Assembly (NCBI GenBank): GCA_006503475.1
Contig: RSEH01000097.1
Coordinates: 92,341 to 156,340 of the forward strand
Direction of reading: 5' to 3'
DNA length: 64,000 nt
DNA from: Stentor roeselii
Taxonomy: Eukaryota; Ciliophora; Heterotrichea; Heterotrichida; Stentoridae
The translations under genes were made by a program, and so were the position numbers. Positions 28,351 to 37,372 of the stretch are shown in pieces (the first letter of the stretch is position 1; every line of letters starts with the position of its first letter). The notes under the pieces were generated by a model. The model made no database searches, was not told where the DNA came from, and was given only the letters and a program-made list of their open reading frames with translations.

Positions 28351-29331
28351 ATGGACCGGTTTAAAATCATCAAACCGATCGGTGATGGAACATTCGGCTC
28401 AGTGAGTAAAGCAACAACACAAGGAACAAACGAAATCGTTGCAGTGAAGAAAATGAAATCAAAATTTTACAGCTGGGAAGAATGTCTAGAGCTTCGCGAA
28501 ATCAAAGTTCTTCGAAAGCTGACTCATCCAAACGTGATAAAATTGAAAGAAGTGGTAAGAGCGAATGACGAGCTTAACTTGATTTTCGAGTTTTGTGAAA
28601 AAAACCTTTTTCAACTGCAGTCCGAAGGCCAACTGTCAGAGATTCAGATTAAAGACTTGATGCGTCAAACTTTGCTGGGCTTGTCTCATATTCACAAAGC
28701 GGGATTTTTTCATAGAGATATCAAACCGGATAATATTATGATCGCTATTAATGCAGTCAAAATCGCTGATTTTGGACTTGCTAGAGAGATCAGGGCTCAG
28801 GGACCTTGCACTGAGTATGTTAGTACTAGATGGTATCGGGCACCTGAGGTTTTACTTCATTCAAGGAGGTACTCATGGCAAATGGACATCTTCGCAGTAG
28901 GCTGCATCACAGCCGAACTCTATCTAAACCGTCCGCTTTTTCCAGGAAGCAGCGAAATCGACCAACTAAACCGTCTCTGTTCAGTCCTCGGCACTCCAAA
29001 CGACTGGATAGAAGGTCAGCGTTTAGCCTCTTCCCTAAGCTACATATTCCCTCAATACATTCCAACTTCCCTGAGCGAAATAATTCCATCAGCCTCCTTA
29101 GAAGCCATCGATTTCATTCAAACCCTTCTAAAATGGGACCCATTAGAAAGGCCATCAGCCGAGTGCTGCCTTCGACACGTTTTCCTTTCAGGCAGTCCTC
29201 TAAACCTTCCAACTCAAGTAAAATCCTCAGAATCCAGCGACAAGGGCAAAGCGAAAACGATTCTCAAACTTCCAGGAATGTTCAACAAAGCAGGAAACGT
29301 TGGAATTGGACGACATAAACTGAATAATTAA
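28351..29331 (+). CDS. RCK-family kinase of the MAK/ICK type
   Basis: 326 aa. GDGTFGSV, VAVKKMKSKFYSWEECLELREI (the FYSW.EC block is typical of MAK/ICK), FFHRDIKPDNI, ADFGLARE, and the activation segment TEYVSTRWYRAPEVLL near residue 153. These kinases limit cilium length and regulate intraflagellar transport. The tail after the kinase domain is only about 40 residues, basic and Ser-rich, much shorter than in animal MAK or ICK. Its stop directly abuts the stop of the convergent RING gene. Confidence 0.93.
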   Translation: MDRFKIIKPIGDGTFGSVSKATTQGTNEIVAVKKMKSKFYSWEECLELREIKVLRKLTHPNVIKLKEVVRANDELNLIFEFCEKNLFQLQSEGQLSEIQIKDLMRQTLLGLSHIHKAGFFHRDIKPDNIMIAINAVKIADFGLAREIRAQGPCTEYVSTRWYRAPEVLLHSRRYSWQMDIFAVGCITAELYLNRPLFPGSSEIDQLNRLCSVLGTPNDWIEGQRLASSLSYIFPQYIPTSLSEIIPSASLEAIDFIQTLLKWDPLERPSAECCLRHVFLSGSPLNLPTQVKSSESSDKGKAKTILKLPGMFNKAGNVGIGRHKLNN

Positions 29332-29856
29332 TTAATCTTCGAGAGCTGGAGTCAAACACTCCGGGCAAGTCGTGTGAGTCAATAAAAACGTGTCGAGACA
29401 GGGCTGATGGAAAATATGCCCGCATAAGGGAAGTGATTTGACGATGTGCTCTTCTGGAATCAGTCTTTTGCAGATGATGCAGTCTTGGGGGTAGTCAAGG
29501 GTGAAGAGAGGAAGGGACTGAATGGAACTTACGTCGATTTCGTGCTCGGATAATCCTCGCGATTGGGATGAGTCTAGTTGGGAAAGGCGAAGAGCCATTT
29601 CTAACTCGGCTTCGCGCGTTGAAATCACGACTGATTTCACTTTTTCTTTTATTCGCTCGTTTTCTCGACGCATCTTGTCGATCATCTGCTCTTGAGTCGC
29701 GATCTGGCCGCGAAGTTTTGTTATTTTCTGAGTTTTGGTTACTTCTAGTTGCTGCTTCTCGGTTTCTCGTAGGGATTGAAGCTCGGATTTCTTGGATTCT
29801 TGAGGTTTTAATTCTTCCTCGGGGATTTGCTTTTGGGTCTCTTTTCGAGGGTCCAT
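29332..29856 (-). CDS. Coiled-coil RING-H2 protein, probable E3 ubiquitin ligase
   Basis: 174 aa. Residues about 15-100 are a Lys/Gln/Glu coiled coil. Residues about 125-168 are a RING-H2: CIIC, CGHIFHQPC, CPEC, i.e. C-x2-C, C-x-H-x2-H-x2-C, C-x2-C. The coil probably dimerises it or recruits substrate. Specific targets cannot be seen. ATG follows AATAA. Confidence 0.88.
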   Translation of the reverse strand: MDPRKETQKQIPEEELKPQESKKSELQSLRETEKQQLEVTKTQKITKLRGQIATQEQMIDKMRRENERIKEKVKSVVISTREAELEMALRLSQLDSSQSRGLSEHEIDVSSIQSLPLFTLDYPQDCIICKRLIPEEHIVKSLPLCGHIFHQPCLDTFLLTHTTCPECLTPALED

Positions 29857-30316
29857 TTATTAGGTATGACTGAGAAGGGTTTAGATGATTGAGCTTTGGA
29901 GAGTTTAATTGTGAATTGATAAAGTTATAGTGAATTATGGGTTTGGGATATACGGAGGGATTTTGTAGATTATTTTATAGGAATAAGGATTTTTTTGAAT
30001 TTTAATTTCTTTGAATATTTCAAGGATTGTATTTGAATCTAATAATTTCTTTGAATTTTTTGAAAATTTCAAGGATTATATTTGAATCTGATAATTTCTT
30101 TGAATTACTTGAATTTTCAAGGATTATATTTGAATCTAATAATTTCTTAAATATTTCAAGGATTCTATTTTGAATCTCATAATTTCTTAAATATTTCAAG
30201 TATTCTATTAAAATCTTAATTTCTTCGAATATTTCATTCCACCTTCTATATTCCCAAAATTTCTCAAAATAAACAATTTCTAAACCATCTCTAACTCAAA
30301 TCTAATAACTCTATAA
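29857..30316. other. 460-bp spacer with a degenerate tandem repeat
   Basis: AT-rich sequence between two minus-strand genes. Its right half is the repeat described separately; the left half shows nothing. Confidence 0.6.
30005..30240. repeat. Degenerate tandem repeat, five to six units of 37-49 bp
   Basis: Each unit begins AATTTCTT, has an ATTTCAAGGAT core and ends in TTTGAATCTAAT or a close variant. Units start at about 30005, 30045, 30094, 30142 and 30182, with a partial sixth. Unit lengths differ by 8-9 bp through an internal GAATTTTT expansion. It lies just downstream of the enoyl-CoA hydratase stop. Confidence 0.75.
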
Positions 30317-31123
30317 TTAAGAATTGCTAAACTTAGGAGCCTTTTTACTCAACAATGCATTGATCCCCTCATTTTTATCCTTGAGTCCAAGCGTTAAATT
30401 AAAGTAACTTCTTTCACTTTTAATCCCTTCTTCCAAAAACCCTTCAAAAGCATTAAGCACTGCTTTTTTAGCAATAGCAACAGCAGGCAAAGACTGTCTC
30501 GCAATCTTTTCAGCAACAAGAACAGTTTCCTTAATCAATTCCTTCTCAAAGACCCTGCTAACAAGTCCAAGTTCCTTCGCTTCAAAAGCCGAGATCTGGT
30601 CAGCAGTGAGAATTAAGTCCATAGCCTTAGCCTTTCCAACAGCGCGAGGTAGTCTTTGAGTGCCTCCAGCTCCCGGAATGACTGCAAGTTTAATTTCAGG
30701 TTGTCCAAACTTAGCATTTTTATCACAAACAATAAAGTCACACATCATTGCAATTTCACATCCGCCTCCCAAGGCAAAGCCATGAACAGCTGCAATGATC
30801 GGCTTTTTTAGGTGAGGAAGGACTTCAGACCACTTTTCTAATGGGTTGAAAAGAGAGGTGTTGGACGGTGTAAGGGAAAGGAACTGGTTCACGTCGGCTC
30901 CTACACAGAAGTGCTTGCCTGACCCTGCAAGGATCATCACGTGGACTGATGGGTCCTGGTCCAGGGATTTTAAAGTCGAGTTCAGTTGGGTCATCAAGTC
31001 GTCGTTTAATGCGTTGAACTTTTCAGAACGGTTTAGGGTTATTATCGCTACTTTTGAAGCAAGGATCTCAGTTTTTACTAAAGGCTCGGATAAGTGATTT
31101 GAGATTAATTGAAGTCTCTCCAT
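30317..31123 (-). CDS. ECHS1: Short-chain enoyl-CoA hydratase
   Basis: 268 aa crotonase. CoA/oxyanion segments GSGKHFCVGADV and HGFALGGGCEIAMMCD, with the first catalytic Glu in GCEIA; the second in FGQPEIKLAVIPGAGGTQRL; and the C-terminal block LSKKAPKF typical of mitochondrial ECHS1. It hydrates trans-2-enoyl-CoA in fatty-acid beta-oxidation or branched amino-acid breakdown. The N-terminus (MERLQLISNHLSEP) is short and only weakly presequence-like, so mitochondrial targeting is uncertain. Confidence 0.93.
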   Translation of the reverse strand: MERLQLISNHLSEPLVKTEILASKVAIITLNRSEKFNALNDDLMTQLNSTLKSLDQDPSVHVMILAGSGKHFCVGADVNQFLSLTPSNTSLFNPLEKWSEVLPHLKKPIIAAVHGFALGGGCEIAMMCDFIVCDKNAKFGQPEIKLAVIPGAGGTQRLPRAVGKAKAMDLILTADQISAFEAKELGLVSRVFEKELIKETVLVAEKIARQSLPAVAIAKKAVLNAFEGFLEEGIKSERSYFNLTLGLKDKNEGINALLSKKAPKFSNS

Positions 31124-31390
31124 TTATTAACAAAGTACCTGTTGAAGGAAAGGATTAGGAAATTAAAGGAGGATTATTTAAGATATTTTTTTAAGAATTT
31201 TTAGAAATTTTTGATTTTTCAATTTTCGGCTGTTCTAGAAGAAATAAAACTTCAGTAAATTACCAAAAACCCATTTTTTAACACCTTAACCCAACAAAGC
31301 TTCTCTTGACTAACTAAAAAATCTTCTTCATTCTAACCTTTTCCAAAAAATCCTAATTTCCATTGACTCCAATCACAAATCTTAATAAAA

Positions 31391-32458
31391 ATGAAGGACA
31401 ACCAAAAAGACACAACCGAAGAAATCCTCTCTTCATTCAAAGTGCGTCCTCGTTACCTTCCAGAAAAAATCATCGGCTACGGTGCCTACGGCATCGTAGT
31501 TCAAGCGAAAGACACTGAAAGTGACGAGCAAGTTGCTATAAAGCGTTTGAACAAGATCGAGGACATCGTGGACACGAAGCGAAACCTTCGTGAAATCAAA
31601 CTAATGCGAATCTTGAAGCACGATTCAATCCTATCACTGAAAAAAATCATCCACATCCAAGACTCCCCTTCAGACCTGGGCGAAATTTACATAATCACAG
31701 AACTAATGGAAACAGACCTTCACCGCATTTTAAAGTCAGATCAACAACTGACTCCAGACCATGCCCAGTACTTCCTCTACTACTTGCTTAGAGCTATGAA
31801 GTACATTCATTCAGCGAATATTGTTCATCGAGATATCAAACCAAGCAACATTCTAGTCAACGCTGACTGCACCATTAAAATTTGTGATTTCGGACTTAGT
31901 CGGCAAATTGACTCTGGCTTGGAGGACTTGACTGAATATGTCGTGACGAGGTATTACAGAGCACCTGAAATTATGCTTAGTTCGCATATGTATACAAAAT
32001 CTGTCGATATTTGGAGTGCTGGATGTACTTTTGCTGAAATTCTTGGAAGGAAGGTGTTGTTCCCTGGAGGGAATTATATCAAACAGATAGATCTTATTAT
32101 TAAAATGCTTGGAACGCCTAGTGAGGAGGATATGGACTTTATCGCGAATTCTCATGCTAAGAGGTTCTTGCAGAGCCTGCCTTTTCATCCTAGGGTTAAT
32201 TTAAGGGATGCTATTGCACCTGCTGCCAGTCCTGAAGCTTTTGACCTTATTGAAAAAATGCTTGAGTTTAATCCGAAGAAGAGAATCACTGTTGATGAAG
32301 CTCTTAGACATCCTTATCTTGCTGATTTTCATGACTCGGATGATGAACCTGTCAGTCAAGAAATTCCAGAATTTCAGTTCGAAAATCAAGATTTCAGCTT
32401 TGATGAATTGAAAATCATGCTGCTTGAGGAATTAGAAGTTTGCTCGCATTTAAATTAA
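31391..32458 (+). CDS. ERK-type mitogen-activated protein kinase
   Basis: 355 aa. GYGAYGIV Gly loop, VAIKRLNKIEDIVDTKRNLREIKLMR, IVHRDIKPSNIL, CDFGLSR, TEY dual-phosphorylation motif near residue 180 followed by VVTRYYRAPEIML, the MAPK insert (FPGGNYIKQIDLIIKMLGTP) and a C-terminal common-docking-like acidic patch (HDSDDEP). It lies divergent from enoyl-CoA hydratase with 267 bp between the starts. Confidence 0.95.
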   Translation: MKDNQKDTTEEILSSFKVRPRYLPEKIIGYGAYGIVVQAKDTESDEQVAIKRLNKIEDIVDTKRNLREIKLMRILKHDSILSLKKIIHIQDSPSDLGEIYIITELMETDLHRILKSDQQLTPDHAQYFLYYLLRAMKYIHSANIVHRDIKPSNILVNADCTIKICDFGLSRQIDSGLEDLTEYVVTRYYRAPEIMLSSHMYTKSVDIWSAGCTFAEILGRKVLFPGGNYIKQIDLIIKMLGTPSEEDMDFIANSHAKRFLQSLPFHPRVNLRDAIAPAASPEAFDLIEKMLEFNPKKRITVDEALRHPYLADFHDSDDEPVSQEIPEFQFENQDFSFDELKIMLLEELEVCSHLN

Positions 32459-32612
32459 ATTTTCTTATAGGAAGAATGGTTTGAAGGTTTTTCACTTTTC
32501 GAGGTTTTTAGAAATTTGATGCTTATTATTGAAGGAGGGTTAATATGGGTATTAAAGTTTCGATAGACCGCGAGAAAGTTAGATAGTTACTTTCTGATAG
32601 TTATTTAAATAA

Positions 32613-33299
32613 ATGCATCTTTTTGGATTAAGACGAATTTTCAGGGCTCTTCATGGAGTAAAGTATTCTACTTGTGAAGTTTGTGGAGAGGCTATTCCCG
32701 GCAAATCAACTCTTCACACCTGCGACTTAAAGCAAGTCCCTCTTTCCTTTTTTTACACAAAACTAACAGAATGTTCTCGTTCAGTTCATTTCAAAGACAG
32801 AGCCCAAGGCCATGGTTTTCTTCATGAAATAAAAATCTGGATGTCAAGATACGTGAACGGAATCGAGTTAAACATCGAGGACCCATCAACGAAGAAGTTC
32901 ATTCAAGTGCGAAGAGGAGAAACTTCAGGAAATTTTTTCAGAATGCGTCTTTTATCAGGCGAGTTTATCACAAAAGTCGAATTTGGCTGCGATTTTCAAG
33001 GAATTTATTATTTGGGGTTTGTTTCGAATAAACAAGAAATGCTTGTTGGGGAACTCGATCGACCCGCCAGAATGTTTCAGTTCCCTGAAGGATTTGGACT
33101 GGTCGGCATTTTTGGAGCTTTTACTGAAAAAATTTTGCATCTTGGGTTTTATTTTGATTCTACTTGTTTAGTCAATTGGAGTAGAAGAAGAGAGGTTTTA
33201 CTTGTGAGGAATAAGGGAAGAATTGCGGAGGAAAATGACTTGAGCTTGGTCTTGAGATTGGATGATCATTTGTTTCGATATCTTGCAAGTTTTTTGTAA
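32613..33299 (+). CDS. Jacalin-like beta-prism protein with N-terminal Cys/His cluster, copy 2
   Basis: 228 aa, gapless paralogue of the 16552 gene with well over half of positions identical. It shares RRIFRAL.GVKYSTCE.CGE, TKLTE.SRSVHF, GHGFLHEIK, FGLVG.FG.FT.KILHLGFYF and the LFRYLASF end. The CEVC...HTC cluster is conserved, arguing for a structural metal site. Differences concentrate in loops (for example KDRAQ versus YDRPS), as expected if ligand preference diverged. ATG follows AATAA. Confidence 0.65.
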   Translation: MHLFGLRRIFRALHGVKYSTCEVCGEAIPGKSTLHTCDLKQVPLSFFYTKLTECSRSVHFKDRAQGHGFLHEIKIWMSRYVNGIELNIEDPSTKKFIQVRRGETSGNFFRMRLLSGEFITKVEFGCDFQGIYYLGFVSNKQEMLVGELDRPARMFQFPEGFGLVGIFGAFTEKILHLGFYFDSTCLVNWSRRREVLLVRNKGRIAEENDLSLVLRLDDHLFRYLASFL

Positions 33300-33312
33300 G
33301 TTTTTTAAGGTT

Positions 33313-33526
33313 ATGAGGAATTAAGTTGGGTGTTTATTTGGATTTGATAGTTTTGATGAGGTTTTATTTATAGAGGATATTTATGAGGAGGAATTAAGTT
33401 GGGTTTTATTTTGGATAAATACTTTTGATGAAGTTTTATTTATAAAGAATATTTATGAGGAATAAAGTTGTGCCTTTATTTGAATTTGATATTTTAGATG
33501 ATGTTATATTTATTAAGAATAATGAA
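33313..33526. repeat. Three degenerate ~71-bp tandem units ending on the JTB-like start codon
   Basis: Units start at 33313, 33383 and 33455. Each runs ATGAGGA...TTAAGTTG...TTTATTTG...TTTGATG...TTTTATTTAT.AAGAATATTT. The end of the third unit aligns its ATGAGG-like junction with the real ATGAAAAGG at 33522, so the repeat duplicates the promoter and start region. Confidence 0.7.
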
Positions 33527-33914
33527 AAGGTTTCTCATTGGTTTACTTATTTTAGTGGTAGTTGCTTCTCAACAGGTAGTCCTTAATGATGAAACAGTAA
33601 TCGAGCAAGTTTGTAAAGACACCAGTGACTGTCTCAAATGTTCCTTTTCTGACATGCGTTTAATTGACAGCTGCACAAGAACAGGATACAAAAAGACTCA
33701 AACCTGTGAAATTCGCACAAGTTTAAACAACACCCAAACTCTAACCTCATCAACAACCTGCAAGTCTTCCCAAGTTCCAATCCTATCTACCTTCCATCAA
33801 GGTCTAGCTATAAGTTTGCTTTCCCTAACAATATCATCCTTCCTATTCTTCAAAAAGCGTTTATCAAGACAAGTAGAACAAGAGATCAATTTATCAAACA
33901 TAATAAAAGCTTAA
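33522..33914 (+). CDS. JTB-like type I membrane protein
   Basis: 130 aa from MKRFLIGLLILVVVASQQ, a clear signal peptide. The frame extends eight codons upstream, which I reject. A small Cys-rich ectodomain (CKDTSDCLKC...CTRTGYKKTQTCE...TCK) follows. Its C-x2-C, C-x2-TGY, x4-C spacing matches JTB (jumping translocation breakpoint protein). After it come one transmembrane helix (about 92-110) and a short basic/acidic cytosolic tail. JTB function is poorly known (cytokinesis and mitochondria have been proposed in animals). Its stop abuts the stop of the next gene. Confidence 0.7.
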   Translation: MKRFLIGLLILVVVASQQVVLNDETVIEQVCKDTSDCLKCSFSDMRLIDSCTRTGYKKTQTCEIRTSLNNTQTLTSSTTCKSSQVPILSTFHQGLAISLLSLTISSFLFFKKRLSRQVEQEINLSNIIKA

Positions 33915-35402
33915 CTAAAAGAAACTTTCACTCCTTATAAGCTGAGACTTTTCAATATTTCTAGCAACTTCATCCATAAACTCAAGTCTTTTCTGTTGTT
34001 TTTCCAGTTGTTTTAGCCTTTTCATCTCAGCAATTTCATTTTCTTTAAACTTGAGCATTTCTAATTTCTCATGTTTTTGCTTTGCCCTAATAAACTGCTG
34101 CATTTCCAGATTTTCCTTTCTTTTAATCTCGATTTCTTGAATCATTTCTCTTTTCTTATCTTCAGCCTCTGCCCGTTTTCGCTAATTTTCACTTACAAAT
34201 CTTATTTCTTCCCATTCTTTCTTCTTATCAATTAAAATCTCTGCTTTTTTCAGAACTTTCTGAGGAAGGTGTCCTTTAGAACCTAAAGAATCCTGTCTTT
34301 TAAGACCTTGCATATATCCTGGAAGTGGAGAATTAGAAGCAGCTCTTTTTTGCTTTAGTTTGATAGAAGAAGGTTTAACTGCAAGATGAACATTTTGGTT
34401 AAGTTCTTTAAGGCAACTTTTAGAAGACTCATGAACAGGTTTTTTTATGACTTGTTCTTGATTTTCTTTGTTAGACGGAATTGATTTAATGCGCTGAAAG
34501 AGTTGTTCTAAGATTTTTTCCTTTGAAGACCTGAAGTCTTTCGGCTTCTCTGATTTTTCAGTGGTGAAGTCATCAGGCTCTGTTTGAAACGTCTGGACTA
34601 TTGGAGAGACTGAACGATTTTCAGTGTCAAAAGGCTGAGTTGTCAACTCCATGATGCTAACTTCTAAGTTTTTCTCATCTCCTAATCTCGACTCTGCTCG
34701 GCCTTTCGATGAAGGGACGAAAACCTTAGACTTAAACATTTTATTTTGAATGCTGATGACGAGTTTTAAACCTTCCATCACTTCAAGAGCGATTCCAGAG
34801 ACTTTAGATTTTTCAAGGGTTTTTAAAGCGGCGGCACTTTGAGAAATGACTGTCTTGGAGACTCGAACAGTTTCTGCAAGTTTAGGAAGTAATTTCAAAG
34901 TGTTTAAGACATGGCCAGGTCTTGATGTGTATAACTGGAACACATCCCGCGCGCGGCTCATTGAAAACTGAAGATGTTGGTTCTTATCAAAAATACTGTC
35001 AAGTTCAGAAAGAATCGCTAAAAAGTGAGTATAAATAACTTCGTTATTCGGGAAGTCCTTTTTAATAGCTTCTATTGTTTTTAAGGTGAACTTTGAAGTG
35101 ATTTCGTCGAGTAAGGCGTAGTCTTTCAAACAAGTCGGGTAAATCTTTTCTTTACTTGATGATTTTTTTTCAGGGTCTTCCTGGTTTTCTGAGAAATTTC
35201 GAGGCTTGTGTTTTGGTTTGATGAAGGATTTTTTTTCTGTTTTTCGATGTTTTAAGGGTTTTAGATTGTCACTTGATGAATGGTTTGAAAGACTGTTGAT
35301 TGATGACTGGTTTGCTAGTCGCTTTAGTGAAGTCTTTGAAATCACCTGGTTTGAACTGGATGATCGGGATAAAGGGGACTTGGAGTTCTTGGACGAATTC
35401 AT
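33915..35402 (-). CDS. Basic Ser-rich protein with helical core and C-terminal coiled coil (spliced)
   Basis: Two frames become one 490-aa protein when the 15-nt intron 34182-34196 is removed: KKEWEEIRF joins RKRAEAEDKKREMIQEIE. Residues about 1-85 are basic Ser-rich (SKNSKSPLSRSSSSNQ). Residues about 90-230 are a compact helical block (YALLDEITSKFTLKTIEAIKKDF onward). About 230-400 is low-complexity, and the last 100 residues are a strong single coiled coil (KRLKQLEKQQKRLEFMDEVA). No known family; a cytoskeletal scaffold is the natural reading. Confidence 0.8.
34182..34196 (-). other. 15-nt intron
   Basis: On the minus strand GTAAGTGAAAATTAG, A at position 10, containing an in-frame TAG. 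The frame is open for 402 codons before and 89 after, with coiled-coil composition on both sides. Confidence 0.85.
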
Positions 35403-35714
35403 TTTTAAATTTGAGATTCTTAGATTTGAAATTCATTTTTCAGTAATAGATGAAGAAAAGGATTGGGTAAATTTTCTTTTGATAAAAAACTTGAAGTGTG
35501 TCTTAAGTAATAAATAATTAAAAGGATTTAAACTATTTCTCTTAATAAAAACTCAGAGTTTATTATCTTTCTTTGTGAATACTCTGCATTTATATCGAAT
35601 CTTTTAATAAAACTTAGAGTTTAATCTCCTTCTTTGTGAATACTTTGAATTGATCTTTTAATAAAAAAGCTGATACGCCTTCTTTGTGGATACTCTGCAT
35701 TGATATCTAATTAA
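35403..35714. other. 312-bp spacer between two minus-strand genes
   Basis: Bases 35403-35541 are AT-rich with nothing recognisable; the rest is the tandem repeat below. Confidence 0.5.
35542..35714. repeat. Three degenerate tandem units of about 55-62 bp downstream of DYRK
   Basis: Each unit starts TTAATAAAA, carries a GAGTTTA-like segment (lost in the third), then CTTTCTTTGTGAATACTCTGCATTGATATCT or a variant. The last unit reaches the DYRK stop codon, so the array forms its 3' flank. Confidence 0.7.
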
Positions 35715-37238
35715 CTAACACAACTTTTTATTGATTATCGTTTTAGCACTTTTCTGCCCCTTCACCCACGGATGAGCCAAAGCATCCTTAGGACAGATCC
35801 TCTTACTCGGATTCCATTCAAAGCACTTCAAAATCAAATCAAGAAACTCTGGATCCGCAGCTTTTAAAACATCATTCAAAGGTCTTTCCGCAGGTTGTAC
35901 ACATTTCCCACTCATAAGTTTATTAGTCTTGAGAGTATCTCCATCAAAAAACAATAATTTTCTAGTCGAAATCGCTAAAACCTCTTGCGAAGGCATTCCA
36001 AGTGACGATATGATATGAATCAACTGGTCCAATTCACTTTCCCCAGGCCACAAAGGATGCCCAGTGAAGAGTTCGACTAAAATACATCCAAGACTCCAGA
36101 CATCAATAGCGGGTGTATAAGGAATTCCTAAAATAATCTCAGGAGCTCTGTAAAATCTACTTTGAATGTAAGTATGCAACCTTTCATTCAAAAAGCAAGA
36201 AGATCCAAAATCAATCAACTTGATGACTGCCTTTTGAGGGTTAACCAGCAGGATGTTCTCAGGTTTCAAGTCACAATGAACGATTTCTAAAGATTTCGTG
36301 TAGTCTAAAGAGATCAACACCTGCTTGGCGAAGCATCTTATTAAACTTTGAGAGATTCCTTGAAAGTGGTTTAGTCTTAAAAACTCGTAAAGGTTTACAC
36401 TGATTAACTCAAAGGTGATACAGACGTGATTTCTGAAAAGGAAGTAATTTTTCATTCGGATGATGCCTTTTTTATCTTCTGGGTCGTTTTCACGCATTGA
36501 TTGAAGGACTCGGATTTCGACTTTAGCCTGTTGATGGAACTTTTGCTTGTTTTTTATCACTTTCACTGCAACTTTCTCTTTCTTTTTGTGGTCGAAACAC
36601 TCGCAGACCTGCCCGAAGCTTCCTCGTCCGAGCAGTGACAAGATTTCATATCGATAGGCGATGTGGTCCCGCTTTACCAGCAGGTAGTCAGTATGAATAT
36701 CATCAAATCCGTAGTTTTCACATTCCAGTCGAGGAGGTATCTTATTCGAAAGGGTTCCCAAGTAGTAAACATCTGAATATTTGAATATTTCTGACTGTTC
36801 AAATGTTGTCAACTCATGTTTAAAGATAGACAAGGCTTGAGATGGCTTCAAAGGAAATTCCACTTCTTCTGGAGAGACATATGAAGACTTTGGAGACATT
36901 GAAAGCTTTAAAGAACGGTTTGAAGAATTTCCAAATGCTCTTGAAAGATCTTTTCGAACTTTAGGAACTGGAAGGTTTAACTGTAATTTTGATGAGGATA
37001 ACTTTGGAGAGGACATCAAAGCTGAAAGTTTTGTGCTTCGGTTCTTTTTTAGCATTGGCTTCTTTTTTAAAGGATTTTCTGGCTCCGTTTTTTGCTCGAG
37101 TTTTTTTGATTTCATTCTTTTTGGACCCACTTTTGAACCTTTCCTGATTATTTGTTTCCGGAAATTTGGAGAGAGAAGAGATGAACTGTCCTTGGAGAAT
37201 TCGTTTAGTTTTGGTATCGATTCGTTGGTGAAGTACAT
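35715..37238 (-). CDS. DYRK-family dual-specificity kinase
   Basis: 507 aa. The N-terminal 180 residues are basic and Ser-rich. Then comes a DYRK-homology box (YFLGTLSNKIPP-like segment, DDIHTDYLLVKRDHIAYRYEIL). The kinase domain has GRGSFGQV, VAVKVIKN, VHCDLKPENILL, DFGSSCF and the activation loop with TYIQSRFYRAPEIILG. HCD instead of HRD and SRFYRAPE are diagnostic. In animal and yeast DYRKs the second Tyr of the YxY loop is autophosphorylated during folding; here that position reads HTYIQ, keeping that Tyr but replacing the first with His. Class 2 (DYRK2/Pom1-like) is likely from the upstream box. Confidence 0.93.
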   Translation of the reverse strand: MYFTNESIPKLNEFSKDSSSLLSPNFRKQIIRKGSKVGPKRMKSKKLEQKTEPENPLKKKPMLKKNRSTKLSALMSSPKLSSSKLQLNLPVPKVRKDLSRAFGNSSNRSLKLSMSPKSSYVSPEEVEFPLKPSQALSIFKHELTTFEQSEIFKYSDVYYLGTLSNKIPPRLECENYGFDDIHTDYLLVKRDHIAYRYEILSLLGRGSFGQVCECFDHKKKEKVAVKVIKNKQKFHQQAKVEIRVLQSMRENDPEDKKGIIRMKNYFLFRNHVCITFELISVNLYEFLRLNHFQGISQSLIRCFAKQVLISLDYTKSLEIVHCDLKPENILLVNPQKAVIKLIDFGSSCFLNERLHTYIQSRFYRAPEIILGIPYTPAIDVWSLGCILVELFTGHPLWPGESELDQLIHIISSLGMPSQEVLAISTRKLLFFDGDTLKTNKLMSGKCVQPAERPLNDVLKAADPEFLDLILKCFEWNPSKRICPKDALAHPWVKGQKSAKTIINKKLC

Positions 37239-37372
37239 TTATATCAGGCATTATTCAGTATTTTAGGGTTTTGTTTTAGGTTATCATAATTAAGGAGTGA
37301 TTTTGGAAATTTTAGGGTTTTGTGGGTTTTGGATTATTTTGGGATTTTTTTGGAATGACATTGTTGATAAAT

